Positions 53,522 through 61,271 of a DNA stretch of 64,000 bases are shown in pieces. The stretch is from Niallia taxi (GTDB taxonomy: Bacteria; Bacillota; Bacilli; Bacillales; Cytobacillaceae). The notes under the pieces are model-generated. The model did not search any database. It worked only from the letters and a program-made list of their open reading frames with translations, and was not told the DNA's origin. Position 1 is the stretch's first letter; each line of letters begins with the position of its first letter. Made by a program: the position numbers and the translations under genes. Location of the stretch: positions 1-64,000 of the forward strand of contig NZ_RZTZ01000001.1 of assembly GCF_004005475.1 (NCBI RefSeq), given 5' to 3'.

Positions 53522-54757
53522 TCAATTAATAACAGTATTATCAAGCTGTCGTTTATTCTTTTCCCATTCCTCCCGCAGCAACCCCATACGAATCGAATCA
53601 TAGTAAACACCATTATAGAAACGGCATTTTCTTAACCGCGCTTCGAGCTGCATTCCAAGCTTTTCCCCGACCTTCATCATGCGCCTATTGCCTGACCAAG
53701 TCGTAAAGCCGACTCTTACAAGTGGAAGTGTTTGAAATAGATGGTTTATCCACAGCTTCAGGGCCTTTGTACCATACCCACCGCTCCAAAACTTAGGATC
53801 ATATAGGACGATTCCCATTTCAAGCCAGTTTGATGGCTTGTGCTCCCAATAATAGCTGACAGTTCCGATAAGCTTTCCGTCTGTCTCTATCGCCCAAAAA
53901 TCATCTTGATAAAGATATTTGTCTTTTTGCTTTTGAAAGTCTTCCCACGAAATTGCCTGATGCTCATAATAAGGAGCATCCCACTTTTTCCATTCCGGTC
54001 TTTCCTCTTTATATGCCATTTCCCAAAGAGGATAAAGATCGTTTTTTGTGACCTGTCTAATAAGCACGTTTGCTTCCTCATACGAAACAACATGGCTTGG
54101 AGTTTCCCCGAGCATAATTCTCTCTAAGTCTTGCACACTGTTGGCAAGAAATGTGGGACTGCACGCACTTAATTCTTCTCTTGCACCATATCCATATGTA
54201 ACAGCTACTGAATCTATGCCCGTGTTATTAGCACCTATTAAATCATACTTCCTGTCACCAACCATAATAAAGTCTTGCAGCGAAAAGTCCTTGTAAAGCT
54301 CAAGTATGTATTCAATAATCTCTGTTTTTTCTGACCTTGTTCCATCCTGATTACTTCCGACAATAACATCAAAATAGGAGGAAATATTAAAATATTCTGC
54401 TATTTTTTCTGCAAATGCTGTCCATTTAGATGTAGCTATCGCAAGAATACAGCCTTGATCCTTTAATTTTTGGAGCAAGCCTGGCATTTCTGGATAAAGC
54501 AAATTTTCATACATGCCAATGTCTTTATATCTTTCTCTGTAAAAATGAATCCCCTTTTGAATTGTTTCCTCATCAAATCCATAAAAATCAGCAAAAGACA
54601 CATGCAAAGGCGGGCCAATAAAGCATTCTAAATCATCCAAATCCGGCACTTGTCTATTAAGCATGCTCAATGCATATTGCACCGATTTCGTAATACCAAG
54701 CTTTGGATCTGACAGTGTCCCATCTAAATCAAACAATATGACCTTATATGAACTCAT
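53522..54757 (-). CDS. Fusion of HAD phosphatase and GNAT acetyltransferase
   Basis: A 411-residue two-domain protein. Residues 1-215 form a phosphoglycolate-phosphatase-like HAD: LFDLDGTLSDPKLGIT (about 8-23), ATSKWTAFAEKIAEYF, VGDRKYDLIGANN (about 168-180). Residues about 228-405 form a RimJ/RimL-like GNAT: LIRQVTKNDLYPLWEMAY, EMGIVLYDPKFWSGGYGTKA (acetyl-CoA loop) and N-R-R-M-M-K-V-G-E-K-L-G. Start is the ATG at 54757; the GGGAG site is 12 bases upstream. The two activities in one chain suggest a shared substrate, perhaps repair or detoxification of a phosphorylated amine, which is inference. Confidence 0.9.
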   Translation of the reverse strand: MSSYKVILFDLDGTLSDPKLGITKSVQYALSMLNRQVPDLDDLECFIGPPLHVSFADFYGFDEETIQKGIHFYRERYKDIGMYENLLYPEMPGLLQKLKDQGCILAIATSKWTAFAEKIAEYFNISSYFDVIVGSNQDGTRSEKTEIIEYILELYKDFSLQDFIMVGDRKYDLIGANNTGIDSVAVTYGYGAREELSACSPTFLANSVQDLERIMLGETPSHVVSYEEANVLIRQVTKNDLYPLWEMAYKEERPEWKKWDAPYYEHQAISWEDFQKQKDKYLYQDDFWAIETDGKLIGTVSYYWEHKPSNWLEMGIVLYDPKFWSGGYGTKALKLWINHLFQTLPLVRVGFTTWSGNRRMMKVGEKLGMQLEARLRKCRFYNGVYYDSIRMGLLREEWEKNKRQLDNTVIN

Positions 54758-54838
54758 AACGGTATAATCTCCCTTTCTAGTAACCATTCATATATATATA
54801 AATCTGATTATAGTAAGAAATTCCAACAATATACCAAT

Positions 54839-55021
54839 TTACTCTTTTCTTCTGTCAACCAGCTCTTTATAGATAAAGACTAGCATCACAAATATGGCTA
54901 CTGTTAACTATTCATGAATTTCATATTTTAATACCTCTGCCACAGACGGAATTGCGGGAACGATGAAAGCTACTAATATGCTTATTAGGACTGCTGAGAC
55001 AACCTTATTCCTGATAAATGA
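54839..55021 (-). pseudogene. Degraded small membrane protein gene
   Basis: The frame F-I-R-N-K-V-V-S then AVLISILVAFIVPAIPSVAE, a TAG at 54910-54908, then LTVAIFVMLVFIYKELVDRR encodes two membrane helices. No start codon follows TTAGGAG at the right place, and the TAG interrupts the loop (after K-Y-E-I-H-E). Both defects suggest a decayed gene of about 60 codons. Confidence 0.5.
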
Positions 55022-55175
55022 CTCCTAACTTTGTTATAAGTAAATCTTTCATTCTATCATATTCTCTTTTAGTAATTTATGTAAATAAAAAGTTACAACT
55101 ACTGAAATCCGAATAGTGCTTAGTTCATGAAAAGAAATACACAAAGCTGCTTCATTCGAGCAGCCTTTTGCAGAA

Positions 55176-55616
55176 TTATCCAAATACTAAAGACGCTCTC
55201 AAATCACGAATACCATGCTCCAAATAGGCTTTTAGGCATGTGAGGGTATAGACCCAGCCTTCTTTTTGGTTGAGCAGCTTTTCCACTAACAAGGGATCGT
55301 CTTCTTTAAAACCTGATTCTTTCACCTCCAAAACTGTTTGCAAGTTATGCTCTTTAAGTGTAATGGAAACCATTGTTTCCTCGTGCTTTTCACCCCATGC
55401 GAACACGATTTTCTCCTTTTCTGCTACTTCCATTAGACGAATAGCAACTTCTGCCTGATACTCCTCGTATCTCAATAGTACTGTGTTTCCTTCTGTCCAC
55501 TTTTCGGAACTGGAACTAAACCAGTAGTTACCAATCTTTTCTGGATTTATAAGCGCTACAAACACTTCCTCAGCAGGGTTGCTTATTTGCAGCTTAACCG
55601 TTACCTCTGTTAACAC
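55176..55616 (-). CDS. SRPBCC/AHSA1 domain protein
   Basis: A 146-residue START-like protein of the AHSA1 group: VTVKLQISNPAEEVFVALIN (about 5-24), the W-F-S-S-S loop, VFAWGEKHEETMVSITLKEH and the terminal helix GWVYTLTCLKAYLEHG. These proteins form a hydrophobic ligand cavity; in bacilli most are uncharacterised. Monocistronic with no informative neighbour. Confidence 0.88.
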   Translation of the reverse strand: MLTEVTVKLQISNPAEEVFVALINPEKIGNYWFSSSSEKWTEGNTVLLRYEEYQAEVAIRLMEVAEKEKIVFAWGEKHEETMVSITLKEHNLQTVLEVKESGFKEDDPLLVEKLLNQKEGWVYTLTCLKAYLEHGIRDLRASLVFG

Positions 55617-55695
55617 TTTATCGCCTCTTCCTTGTTTTTAGCTATCATATCACAGGCATAAAGCTAAACCAAACTATCCTTTTCCAGTAAATAAA

Positions 55696-55724
55696 AGAGA
55701 GTACATCATGTCGATGTACTCTCT
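55696..55724 (-). terminator. Terminator of corA
   Basis: 12-bp perfect stem AGAGAGTACATC/GATGTACTCTCT with T-rich tail on the minus strand. Confidence 0.85.
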
Positions 55725-55732
55725 TCGATTTA

Positions 55733-56671
55733 TTAAAATAATCGTTTTCTCCGTAAGACAATCGCTGTCAGGCAGGATAAAACAACTGAAATTGCTAACG
55801 CTACAATAAAAGCATGCTTATAATCTTGAAATGGTATGTTAACATTCATTCCATAAAAGCTTGCGACTATTGTTGGAAGGGAAAGAACTATTGTAACAGA
55901 TGTTAAGAATTTCATAACCATGCTGACATTATTCGAAATAATAGAAGCAAATGCGTCCATCATACCGCTTAAAATCGACGCATGTGTTTGAGCCATCTCT
56001 ATCGCCTGCTGATTTTCTATAATAACATCCTCCAGCAAATCTTGATCATCCTCGTACATTTTCAAAAATCTGGTATTCATCATCTTATTCATGACAATAT
56101 TATTCGATTTAAGTGATGTTGTAAAATAAACAAGACTTTTTTGTAGATGAAGAAGAGAAAACAGTTCTTTGTTTTTCATTGATTGCAGAAGCTGGTCTTC
56201 AATTGTGTCAATCTTTTTGCTGATTTGCTTAAGATATTTTAAATAAGAAGTAGACATGCTATACAGTATTTGGAAAGCAAATCTTGTTCTTTTATACGTA
56301 AAGAAATCCTTAACTTTTCCTTGTGAAAAAGCATGAAAAATCGGATTATCCTTGAGACAAATTGTCACAAAGCAATTTTTGGCAATGATAATTCCTAATG
56401 GAATTGTATCATACATTGGTTTTTTCTTATCATCAAGGGTTACAGATGGAATGTTGACGATTATTAATATATCATCGCCATCTTTTTCTATCCGTGAACG
56501 TTCCTCTTCATCCAAAGAATCCTTTAAAAATTCGATTGGAATATCAAGCTCTGCTGCAATGTACTGAATCTCCTGCTCGTTTGGAGCAACCAGATTAATC
56601 CAGCAGCCGCTCGTAATTTTATTCGTTTCCTTAAGTACTCCTTCTTCGTTAGAAAGAAAAATATTTAACAT
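55733..56671 (-). CDS. corA: CorA family Mg2+ transporter
   Basis: A 312-residue CorA: cytoplasmic N-terminal domain, long stalk helix (about 150-240), and two C-terminal membrane helices with the signature YGMNV (G-M-N, about 272) and basic tail RRKRLF. It lets Mg2+ (also Co2+, Ni2+) enter along the membrane potential. Start is the ATG at 56671 behind AGAGGAGG. That site is enclosed in a hairpin that competes with a second stem reaching into a 40-codon upstream ORF, so translation is likely regulated. A terminator follows. Confidence 0.94.
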   Translation of the reverse strand: MLNIFLSNEEGVLKETNKITSGCWINLVAPNEQEIQYIAAELDIPIEFLKDSLDEEERSRIEKDGDDILIIVNIPSVTLDDKKKPMYDTIPLGIIIAKNCFVTICLKDNPIFHAFSQGKVKDFFTYKRTRFAFQILYSMSTSYLKYLKQISKKIDTIEDQLLQSMKNKELFSLLHLQKSLVYFTTSLKSNNIVMNKMMNTRFLKMYEDDQDLLEDVIIENQQAIEMAQTHASILSGMMDAFASIISNNVSMVMKFLTSVTIVLSLPTIVASFYGMNVNIPFQDYKHAFIVALAISVVLSCLTAIVLRRKRLF

Positions 56672-56678
56672 GGTAAAA

Positions 56679-56777
56679 CCTCCTCTTATTGTGAGGAAGT
56701 CAAATGCGTTGCCATAAACAAGCTGAATTTTCACTCGTATTCAAAATTAAACGGAATGACTCCTTATTGACTTCCCC
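56679..56777 (-). promoter_or_regulatory. corA: Alternative RNA structures controlling the corA ribosome binding site
   Basis: Stem A: GGGGAAGTCAA (56777-56767) pairs with TTGACTTCCTC (56703-56693), 11 bp with one G-U. Stem B: CTTCCTC (56699-56693) pairs with GAGGAGG (56685-56679), 7 bp with one G-U and a 7-base loop, hiding the corA ribosome binding site. The strand 56699-56693 is shared, so the stems exclude each other: A frees and B hides corA. The 5' arm of stem A lies in codons 16-19 of the leader ORF and the shared strand starts right after its stop codon. Confidence 0.75.
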
Positions 56778-56822
56778 CTGTCTCGACTCGGGCTCGGGTT
56801 CACTGCAATAATGACTACTCAT
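56700..56822 (-). CDS. corA leader peptide with Glu-Pro-Glu-Pro-Glu run
   Basis: AAAGGAG lies 10 bases before an ATG opening a 40-codon frame: MSSHYCSEPEPESRQGEVNK, then a basic/neutral half ending L-W-Q-R-I. Codons 8-12 encode E-P-E-P-E. Acidic/proline runs near the N-terminus destabilise translating ribosomes at low Mg2+ (known for E. coli MgtL, M-E-P-D-P-T-P-L-P), and Salmonella corA has a regulatory leader ORF, corL. The stop codon abuts the strand that forms the corA-hiding hairpin. A good promoter sits just upstream. A leader peptide sensing Mg2+ is the best reading, but untested. Confidence 0.7.
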   Translation of the reverse strand: MSSHYCSEPEPESRQGEVNKESFRLILNTSENSACLWQRI

Positions 56823-56863
56823 AAAAATTCAACTCCTTTAGTTTCTGTTTTAAACACTATTAC

Positions 56864-56891
56864 ATTGTACTTGAATTCTTTATTTTTGCAA
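56864..56891 (-). promoter_or_regulatory. Promoter of the corA leader transcript
   Basis: Minus-strand TTGCAA and TACAAT with a 16-base spacer. The start site would be near 56857, about 20 bases before the leader ribosome binding site. Confidence 0.65.
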
Positions 56892-57022
56892 CTAAACTAG
56901 CAAACCTTTTTGAAAAATTAATAAAACTGATCTATTAGTCTAATTGTTTCTCAAATCAGCAAATCTATACTCCTCATTAACGGAACGAATTTCAGAAACC
57001 TTTTTCCTATTGTCCTATAATA

Positions 57023-57394
57023 TTAAGATTTATTTTCTTTAATAAACGCTATATCCAAAAAGGCTATTCCTAAAGAGCAGCCTAACGGAGTCCAAATAAA
57101 CTGCATGGTTTCTAAATAATCAGGTCGTATAAAGAGGTTTAACAAAAAGGAAACCAAAGTTAAGATCATAAACCATTTTATGAATATAATTGCTCTTGTC
57201 CTAATTTCTGCCTTGCCTGCTTTTTTCCAATAAAAGAAAAATAGGAGCAAAAGATAGAACACATACAGGAATAAAAATAACAGATACCCATACAAAAACA
57301 TATTGGATGTATTTGCCACAAAAACTAGCGCTGTTGCTATCACAAACAATACAAATAATAGCCTATTTAACCAAACGATTTTCTTCACTAGCAT
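57023..57394 (-). CDS. Hypothetical four-helix membrane protein
   Basis: A 123-residue protein with four hydrophobic segments (about 10-28, 33-56, 67-87, 98-117) and a basic loop KKAGKAEIRTR between the second and third. No family recognised. It lies upstream of corA on the same strand, but the corA promoter between them argues against a shared transcript. Confidence 0.65.
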   Translation of the reverse strand: MLVKKIVWLNRLLFVLFVIATALVFVANTSNMFLYGYLLFLFLYVFYLLLLFFFYWKKAGKAEIRTRAIIFIKWFMILTLVSFLLNLFIRPDYLETMQFIWTPLGCSLGIAFLDIAFIKENKS

Positions 57395-57457
57395 TCACTC
57401 CTTAACCATTAATACGGAAAAACTTCGTATACTTTACTTACAATCTGCCAATGAAAG

Positions 57458-57904
57458 TTAATCTTCACCGCTCTCCTCCAGAATCCAGGGAATTTCAGTT
57501 TCAAAGTTCAGCTGAAATACAGGCTCTAAAAAGCTCTCTGGCACTTGATTATTTTCCTTTGATAAACAAAATGCAAATTTATCGAGCGTATATGTATGAT
57601 CGTCCTGCCAGTTTGTCATTGTACAAGTTTCACCTGTTAGGATTCTGCCGACAACATGATAAAACCCAATATACTGGTGATTATTATCCGCTTCGGTTGG
57701 AAAATGAGAAAGCATAACCGGTTTTTCTGGCATAATGCCTAGGTTCTTAAAAAAGGAAATTTGTTCATCTTCCAAGCTTAAGACTGTTGATGCGAAATTT
57801 TGACAATAAGAGCAATCACATATCTCTATTTCCTTACGATAATATTCGGCTGTTTTCTCCACATCGACTTCCAAAAGCCAATTCTTTATTCCTATTTTTT
57901 TCAA
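57458..57904 (-). CDS. Conserved hypothetical cytosolic protein
   Basis: A 148-residue acidic protein. An early CDCSYCQNFAS segment (residues about 29-39) suggests a metal or redox site, and GFYHVVGRILTGETC is a second conserved-looking block. I recall unnamed Bacillus proteins with the same C-x-C-x-x-C-x-N-F pattern. No domain name can be given. AGAAGGTAG lies before the ATG. Confidence 0.7.
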   Translation of the reverse strand: MKKIGIKNWLLEVDVEKTAEYYRKEIEICDCSYCQNFASTVLSLEDEQISFFKNLGIMPEKPVMLSHFPTEADNNHQYIGFYHVVGRILTGETCTMTNWQDDHTYTLDKFAFCLSKENNQVPESFLEPVFQLNFETEIPWILEESGED

Positions 57905-58005
57905 AAGTACTACCTTCTTTCACTATTTACAAATACTAATTAACTATCGAAAACATACAACTTCCATATATAGCTGTCAACAATTTCCTTTAAAAAAAGA
58001 AATTA

Positions 58006-58035
58006 TTGACTAAAAAACCGACCGGACGGTACAAT
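58006..58035 (+). promoter_or_regulatory. Promoter and operator of the tetR-SMR operon
   Basis: TTGACT (58006-58011) and TACAAT (58030-58035), spacer 18. The spacer holds ACCGACCGGACGGT (58017-58030), a GC-rich near-palindrome typical of TetR operators, so the regulator should block its own promoter. Confidence 0.75.
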
Positions 58036-58065
58036 AAACACATATACACGTTTTGGAGGAGTGGC

Positions 58066-58620
58066 ATGATGGAATCAAAAGCAGATATGAAGCGCCATCT
58101 CATTTTAGTAACAGCAAAAAGGATTATTCATGAGCAGGGAATTACGAACCTCACCCTTGATGCTGTTGCTAAAAAGGCAAGCATTAGTAAGGGCGGTCTT
58201 CTTTATCACTATCCAAGTAAAGAAGCATTAATGAAGGGAATTGCCATTGCTATTTTTGAAGATTTGGAGAATTGTATGGCAAAATACGCAGAAAAAGATC
58301 CAATCGAAAAAGGCAAATGGACTAGAGCTATGATCGAAGTTACGAAGGATGACCTACAACATAATGCAGAACTGAACGTTGCTGTTATGGCTTCCTCCTT
58401 ATTGGATGAAGCGGTGGCGGAAAGTATATCAAACAGCTACCAAACTGCGTTGACAAAGCTTGATAATGATGGCATTTCTCCTATCACAGCGTCTGTTATC
58501 CGCTTGGCCCTTGATGGTCTTTATTATTCACAAATGCTCGGTGTCGCTCCATTGAATAACACAAGGCAGCGTGCTGTTCTGGACCAGCTCATACAGATGA
58601 CACGTCAGGGGGATATATAA
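58066..58620 (+). CDS. TetR/AcrR family repressor of SMR genes
   Basis: A 184-residue regulator with an N-terminal HTH (TLDAVAKKASISKGGLLYHY, about 28-47) and an AcrR-like C-terminal domain. GGAGGAG precedes two tandem ATG codons; the first is used here. Its stop overlaps the start of the first SMR gene by one base, so the three genes form an operon like yvdT-yvdS-yvdR of B. subtilis. Confidence 0.9.
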   Translation: MMESKADMKRHLILVTAKRIIHEQGITNLTLDAVAKKASISKGGLLYHYPSKEALMKGIAIAIFEDLENCMAKYAEKDPIEKGKWTRAMIEVTKDDLQHNAELNVAVMASSLLDEAVAESISNSYQTALTKLDNDGISPITASVIRLALDGLYYSQMLGVAPLNNTRQRAVLDQLIQMTRQGDI

Positions 58621-58943
58621 TGAATCCGTATTTATTACTGGCAATTTCCATAATTAGTGAAGTATTTGCGAGCTCCATGCTTAAGGCAACGGACGGCTTC
58701 AGGAGACTTTTGCCGACAGTTGGGGTTGCAGTCGGTTATAGTATTGCCTTTTATGCTCTTTCCTTAACATTAAAAACATTGCCGCTTGGAACTGCATATG
58801 CCATTTGGGCAGGTGTTGGTACGGCACTAACTGCATTGGCTGGAGCATTATTTTATAAAGAGAGCTTAAACAAAAAGAAAATACTTGGCCTTTTACTCGT
58901 TATTGGCGGGGTTGTCCTCTTAAATATAGGCGGGGCCCATTAA
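58620..58943 (+). CDS. Small multidrug resistance (SMR) protein, first subunit
   Basis: A 107-residue SMR protein with four helices and the essential Glu14 in ISIISEVFASSMLKA; YAIWAGVGTALTALAG and the end GGVVLLNIGG are family signatures. SMR pumps of paired type work as heterodimers that export quaternary cations or guanidinium compounds. Directly followed by its partner gene. Confidence 0.93.
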   Translation: MNPYLLLAISIISEVFASSMLKATDGFRRLLPTVGVAVGYSIAFYALSLTLKTLPLGTAYAIWAGVGTALTALAGALFYKESLNKKKILGLLLVIGGVVLLNIGGAH

Positions 58944-58960
58944 AGAAAGGAGTTATTCCT

Positions 58961-59308
58961 ATGAAAGGATATGTTTATTTAACCATTTCCATCATTTCTG
59001 AGGTTTTTGCGACAACAATGCTTAAGATGGCAGAGGGCTTTACCGTGCTCCTCCCTTCCATCTGCGTCATTATTGGCTATGTACTCGCCTTTTATTTCAT
59101 CTCAAAGGCACTGCAATCACTACCTTTAAGCCTATCTTATGCAATTTGGTCTGGGGTTGGGACAGCTGCAACAGCGTTGATTGGCGTCATTCTTTGGAAG
59201 GAACTAATTAACCCTGTCATGCTATGTGGTATTGTCCTCATTATCGGCGGTGTTTTTTTGTTAAATGGTGCGGAAAAAGGAGAAACAGCCAAAAAGCCGG
59301 CAAACTGA
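58961..59308 (+). CDS. Small multidrug resistance (SMR) protein, second subunit
   Basis: A 115-residue SMR protein with Glu14 in ISIISEVFATTMLKM, YAIWSGVGTAATALIG and a longer polar C-terminus. It is clearly homologous to the preceding gene; paired SMR genes of unequal length usually form antiparallel heterodimers (EbrAB, YkkCD, YvdSR). AAAGGAG precedes the ATG. A terminator overlaps its end. Confidence 0.93.
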   Translation: MKGYVYLTISIISEVFATTMLKMAEGFTVLLPSICVIIGYVLAFYFISKALQSLPLSLSYAIWSGVGTAATALIGVILWKELINPVMLCGIVLIIGGVFLLNGAEKGETAKKPAN

Positions 59309-59331
59309 GTCTGGCTTCTCGGCTGTTTTAC
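59283..59331 (+). terminator. Terminator of the tetR-SMR operon
   Basis: AAACAGCC...AAGCC pairs with GGCTT...GGCTGTTT, followed by TTAC; the 5' arm lies within the last codons of the second SMR gene. Confidence 0.7.
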
Positions 59332-59334
59332 TTA

Positions 59335-60087
59335 TTAATTAGCAGCTGGACTGTTTAAATGGAAAGCAATTTCCCGAATTCTTTTATCAATTTCGGCCTC
59401 TAGCTTCTCCCGCTCTGCTGTATAAGCATAAAAGGTATCACCTTGAAGCAGATGATCAGAGAGATTAAGCAAGCTGACTGCTTTTCGATTAAATTTATTG
59501 GCAACAGCAAGTGTTGCTGCCGTTTCCATATCAACCCCAATATTTCCATCAAGCGATCATTTAAGAACGAGCTTGGACGTTTCAAGAAAAGGCGTACTTG
59601 TAGATATGACACTCCCTGTTACATAGCTATAGTTCTTTTTCTCACAATACTCCATTGCTTTATTAACCAATTGCTCATCCGCTTTTACGACATTGTGTCC
59701 TGGTTTATAGTGCGAAGACACACCATCTTCCATTTTTGCTTCTGTCACAATAAAAATATCGCCATACTTAACAGCTTGTGACAAACCGCCAAAATATCCT
59801 GTCTGAATAAAACACTTCGTTCCAATAGAAGCAAATTGATGACAAATGGCAGCTGCCATTGGACTGCCATATACGTTAGCAAATCCTGTTAACACACCAT
59901 TTTGTTTGCCTAATACTGTATTCCATTTAGGAAGCAGCATATCATCACTTAATTGCCCCTTCCATAATTTTAAATTTTCTGCGTGATTCCACTCGCCGTG
60001 AATAATAAAGGATTCTGGCACATCATTCCTCCCGATACCAATTGCATGCAGCCAGTCTTCCTTGGAAAACTCTCCGTACAGTTTCAT
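59335..60087 (-). pseudogene. Nucleoside phosphorylase family gene with one in-frame TGA at the Trp position
   Basis: One continuous 251-codon frame from the ATG at 60087 to the stop at 59335 is broken only by TGA at 59559-59557 (codon 177). Domain features: IHGEWNHAENLK, QTGYFGGLSQAVKYGDIFIV, and after the TGA S-L-D-G-N-I-G-V-D-M-E-T-A-A. In E. coli uridine phosphorylase the matching stretch is E-E-W-Q-A-M-G-V-M-N-Y-E-M-E-S-A: the TGA falls exactly on that Trp, eleven residues before the substrate-binding Glu. The original codon was therefore almost certainly TGG. The full protein would cleave purine or pyrimidine nucleosides with phosphate. Confidence 0.85.
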
Positions 60088-60157
60088 ATTCCTCCTCCGT
60101 TCTTTGTGACTTAGTTTTTTAACAAATGTCCTAATTTCACGAAAAAAGAACGCGCTT

Positions 60158-60643
60158 CTATTCCCATTTCACGTCTAATTTATCAGCATAAAAGCGTATT
60201 GCCTTCTGATAGTTTACTAGTTGTTCATCTGCAGTCGTATCCACCAAACAAGTTAACAGTAGCTTCATTGCTTGATTGTGCTCCTTAAGATTGTAGAGGG
60301 TCATCGCGTAAAATACTTGAAAGGCTTTATTTTCAGGGAAGCTCGCTATTCCCTGTAATAAGGTTTTTCGGGACTTCTCATACTCCCCTAATGTACGATA
60401 TGTGCTGCCAAGTCCAAGTAACGCACCCTCCAATTCATCTATGTGCAATTTCAGCTCTATTGCTTTTTCATAATAGGTCACTGCTTTTCTTTCTTCCCCT
60501 AATAAATCAAAGCTCCATGCACATTGATAAAGGATAGAAGCATCCTTAGGGAATTGTTGCACCAAATCTAAAAGCAAGCTGTTCGATTTGGCATATTCTC
60601 CACATGCTCTTAAGTGCAAGGCTGCCGATAATTCTTTTTCCAT
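60158..60643 (-). CDS. Tetratricopeptide repeat protein
   Basis: A 161-residue helical protein with about four TPR-like units (A-L-H-L-R-A-C-G-E-Y-A-K, YQCAWSFDLLGEERKAVTYY, GLGSTYRTLGEYEKSRKTLL, YAMTLYNLKEHNQAMKLLL). TPRs mediate protein contacts. No membrane segment or enzymatic domain, and no linked partner gene. AAGAGGGAT precedes the ATG. Confidence 0.88.
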   Translation of the reverse strand: MEKELSAALHLRACGEYAKSNSLLLDLVQQFPKDASILYQCAWSFDLLGEERKAVTYYEKAIELKLHIDELEGALLGLGSTYRTLGEYEKSRKTLLQGIASFPENKAFQVFYAMTLYNLKEHNQAMKLLLTCLVDTTADEQLVNYQKAIRFYADKLDVKWE

Positions 60644-60875
60644 CTAATCCCTCTTTCTAATAGGCTTTCATTACCATTCGACCATTTCAACCTATCCCCT
60701 TCTTTTACTTCCAAGAAATGAAAAACATTAGATTTTTTGATTATTTTTTATAAATTCCACCTAAACCACTTGGATTAGTTCATTTTTTTAAGTATAATGA
60801 ATATACAATAATAAGAACACCAAATCAGAGTGCAAGTTTTCTTGATTTATAGACTATCCATTAGGAGGGATTACC

Positions 60876-61061
60876 GTGGTAAAACTTAATGAAGCAAAAA
60901 GAAGAATCATGATCCAAAAATTAGAGGTGTATGGCAACTATTCGTTTGATGCATTACACAGCTTTTCTCTTTCTGAATTGAACAAAAGATACCATGAGTG
61001 TATGGCAGCAATGCATCCTCATGATGGAACAGGCTCTATTAAATGGAAAAAACTGCGATAA
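60876..61061 (+). CDS. Small basic protein, FbpA-like
   Basis: A 61-residue basic protein: LNEAKRRIMIQKLEVYGNYS followed by F-S-L-S-E-L-N-K-R-Y. The pattern (K-L-x-x-x-G-x-Y...L-x-L-x-E-L-x-x-x-Y) resembles Fur-regulated basic protein FbpA, an RNA-chaperone-like partner of the FsrA small RNA in B. subtilis. I see no clear Fur box upstream, so the family call is tentative. GGAGGG precedes the GTG start. Confidence 0.6.
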   Translation: MVKLNEAKRRIMIQKLEVYGNYSFDALHSFSLSELNKRYHECMAAMHPHDGTGSIKWKKLR

Positions 61062-61146
61062 TTTTTATCATTAAACCAACTTTATAGGTATGAATAATTA
61101 GATTTAATATTGGATAACTAAATGAATATGCCGATCAGTCAGCCTG

Positions 61147-61190
61147 AAGGCCCTAATGTATAGAGTTTGCTATACTTAGGGCCTTTAATT
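61147..61190 (+). terminator. Terminator of the small basic protein gene
   Basis: Long stem AAGGCCCTAA(T)GTATA pairing with TATAC-TTAGGGCCTT, followed by TTTTTT near 61190. Confidence 0.82.
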
Positions 61191-61271
61191 TTTTTACTTG
61201 AAGGGTGGTGATAGATGCTTATCTGATTTATGTTCTTTACTTTCTATTAAAATCGCATTGGAGGATACATA

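Noticed and set aside
56679-56891. M-box (ykoK) Mg2+ riboswitch upstream of corA
   Set aside because: The conserved M-box blocks are not present and the leader is too short; the signals present are an ORF and two short competing stems.
6842-60087. Genetic code change (UGA = Trp throughout)
   Set aside because: UGA ends many intact genes here (for example the T-box MFS and the LysR gene), and TGG is the common Trp codon. The four in-frame TGA are exceptions, not a recoded genome.
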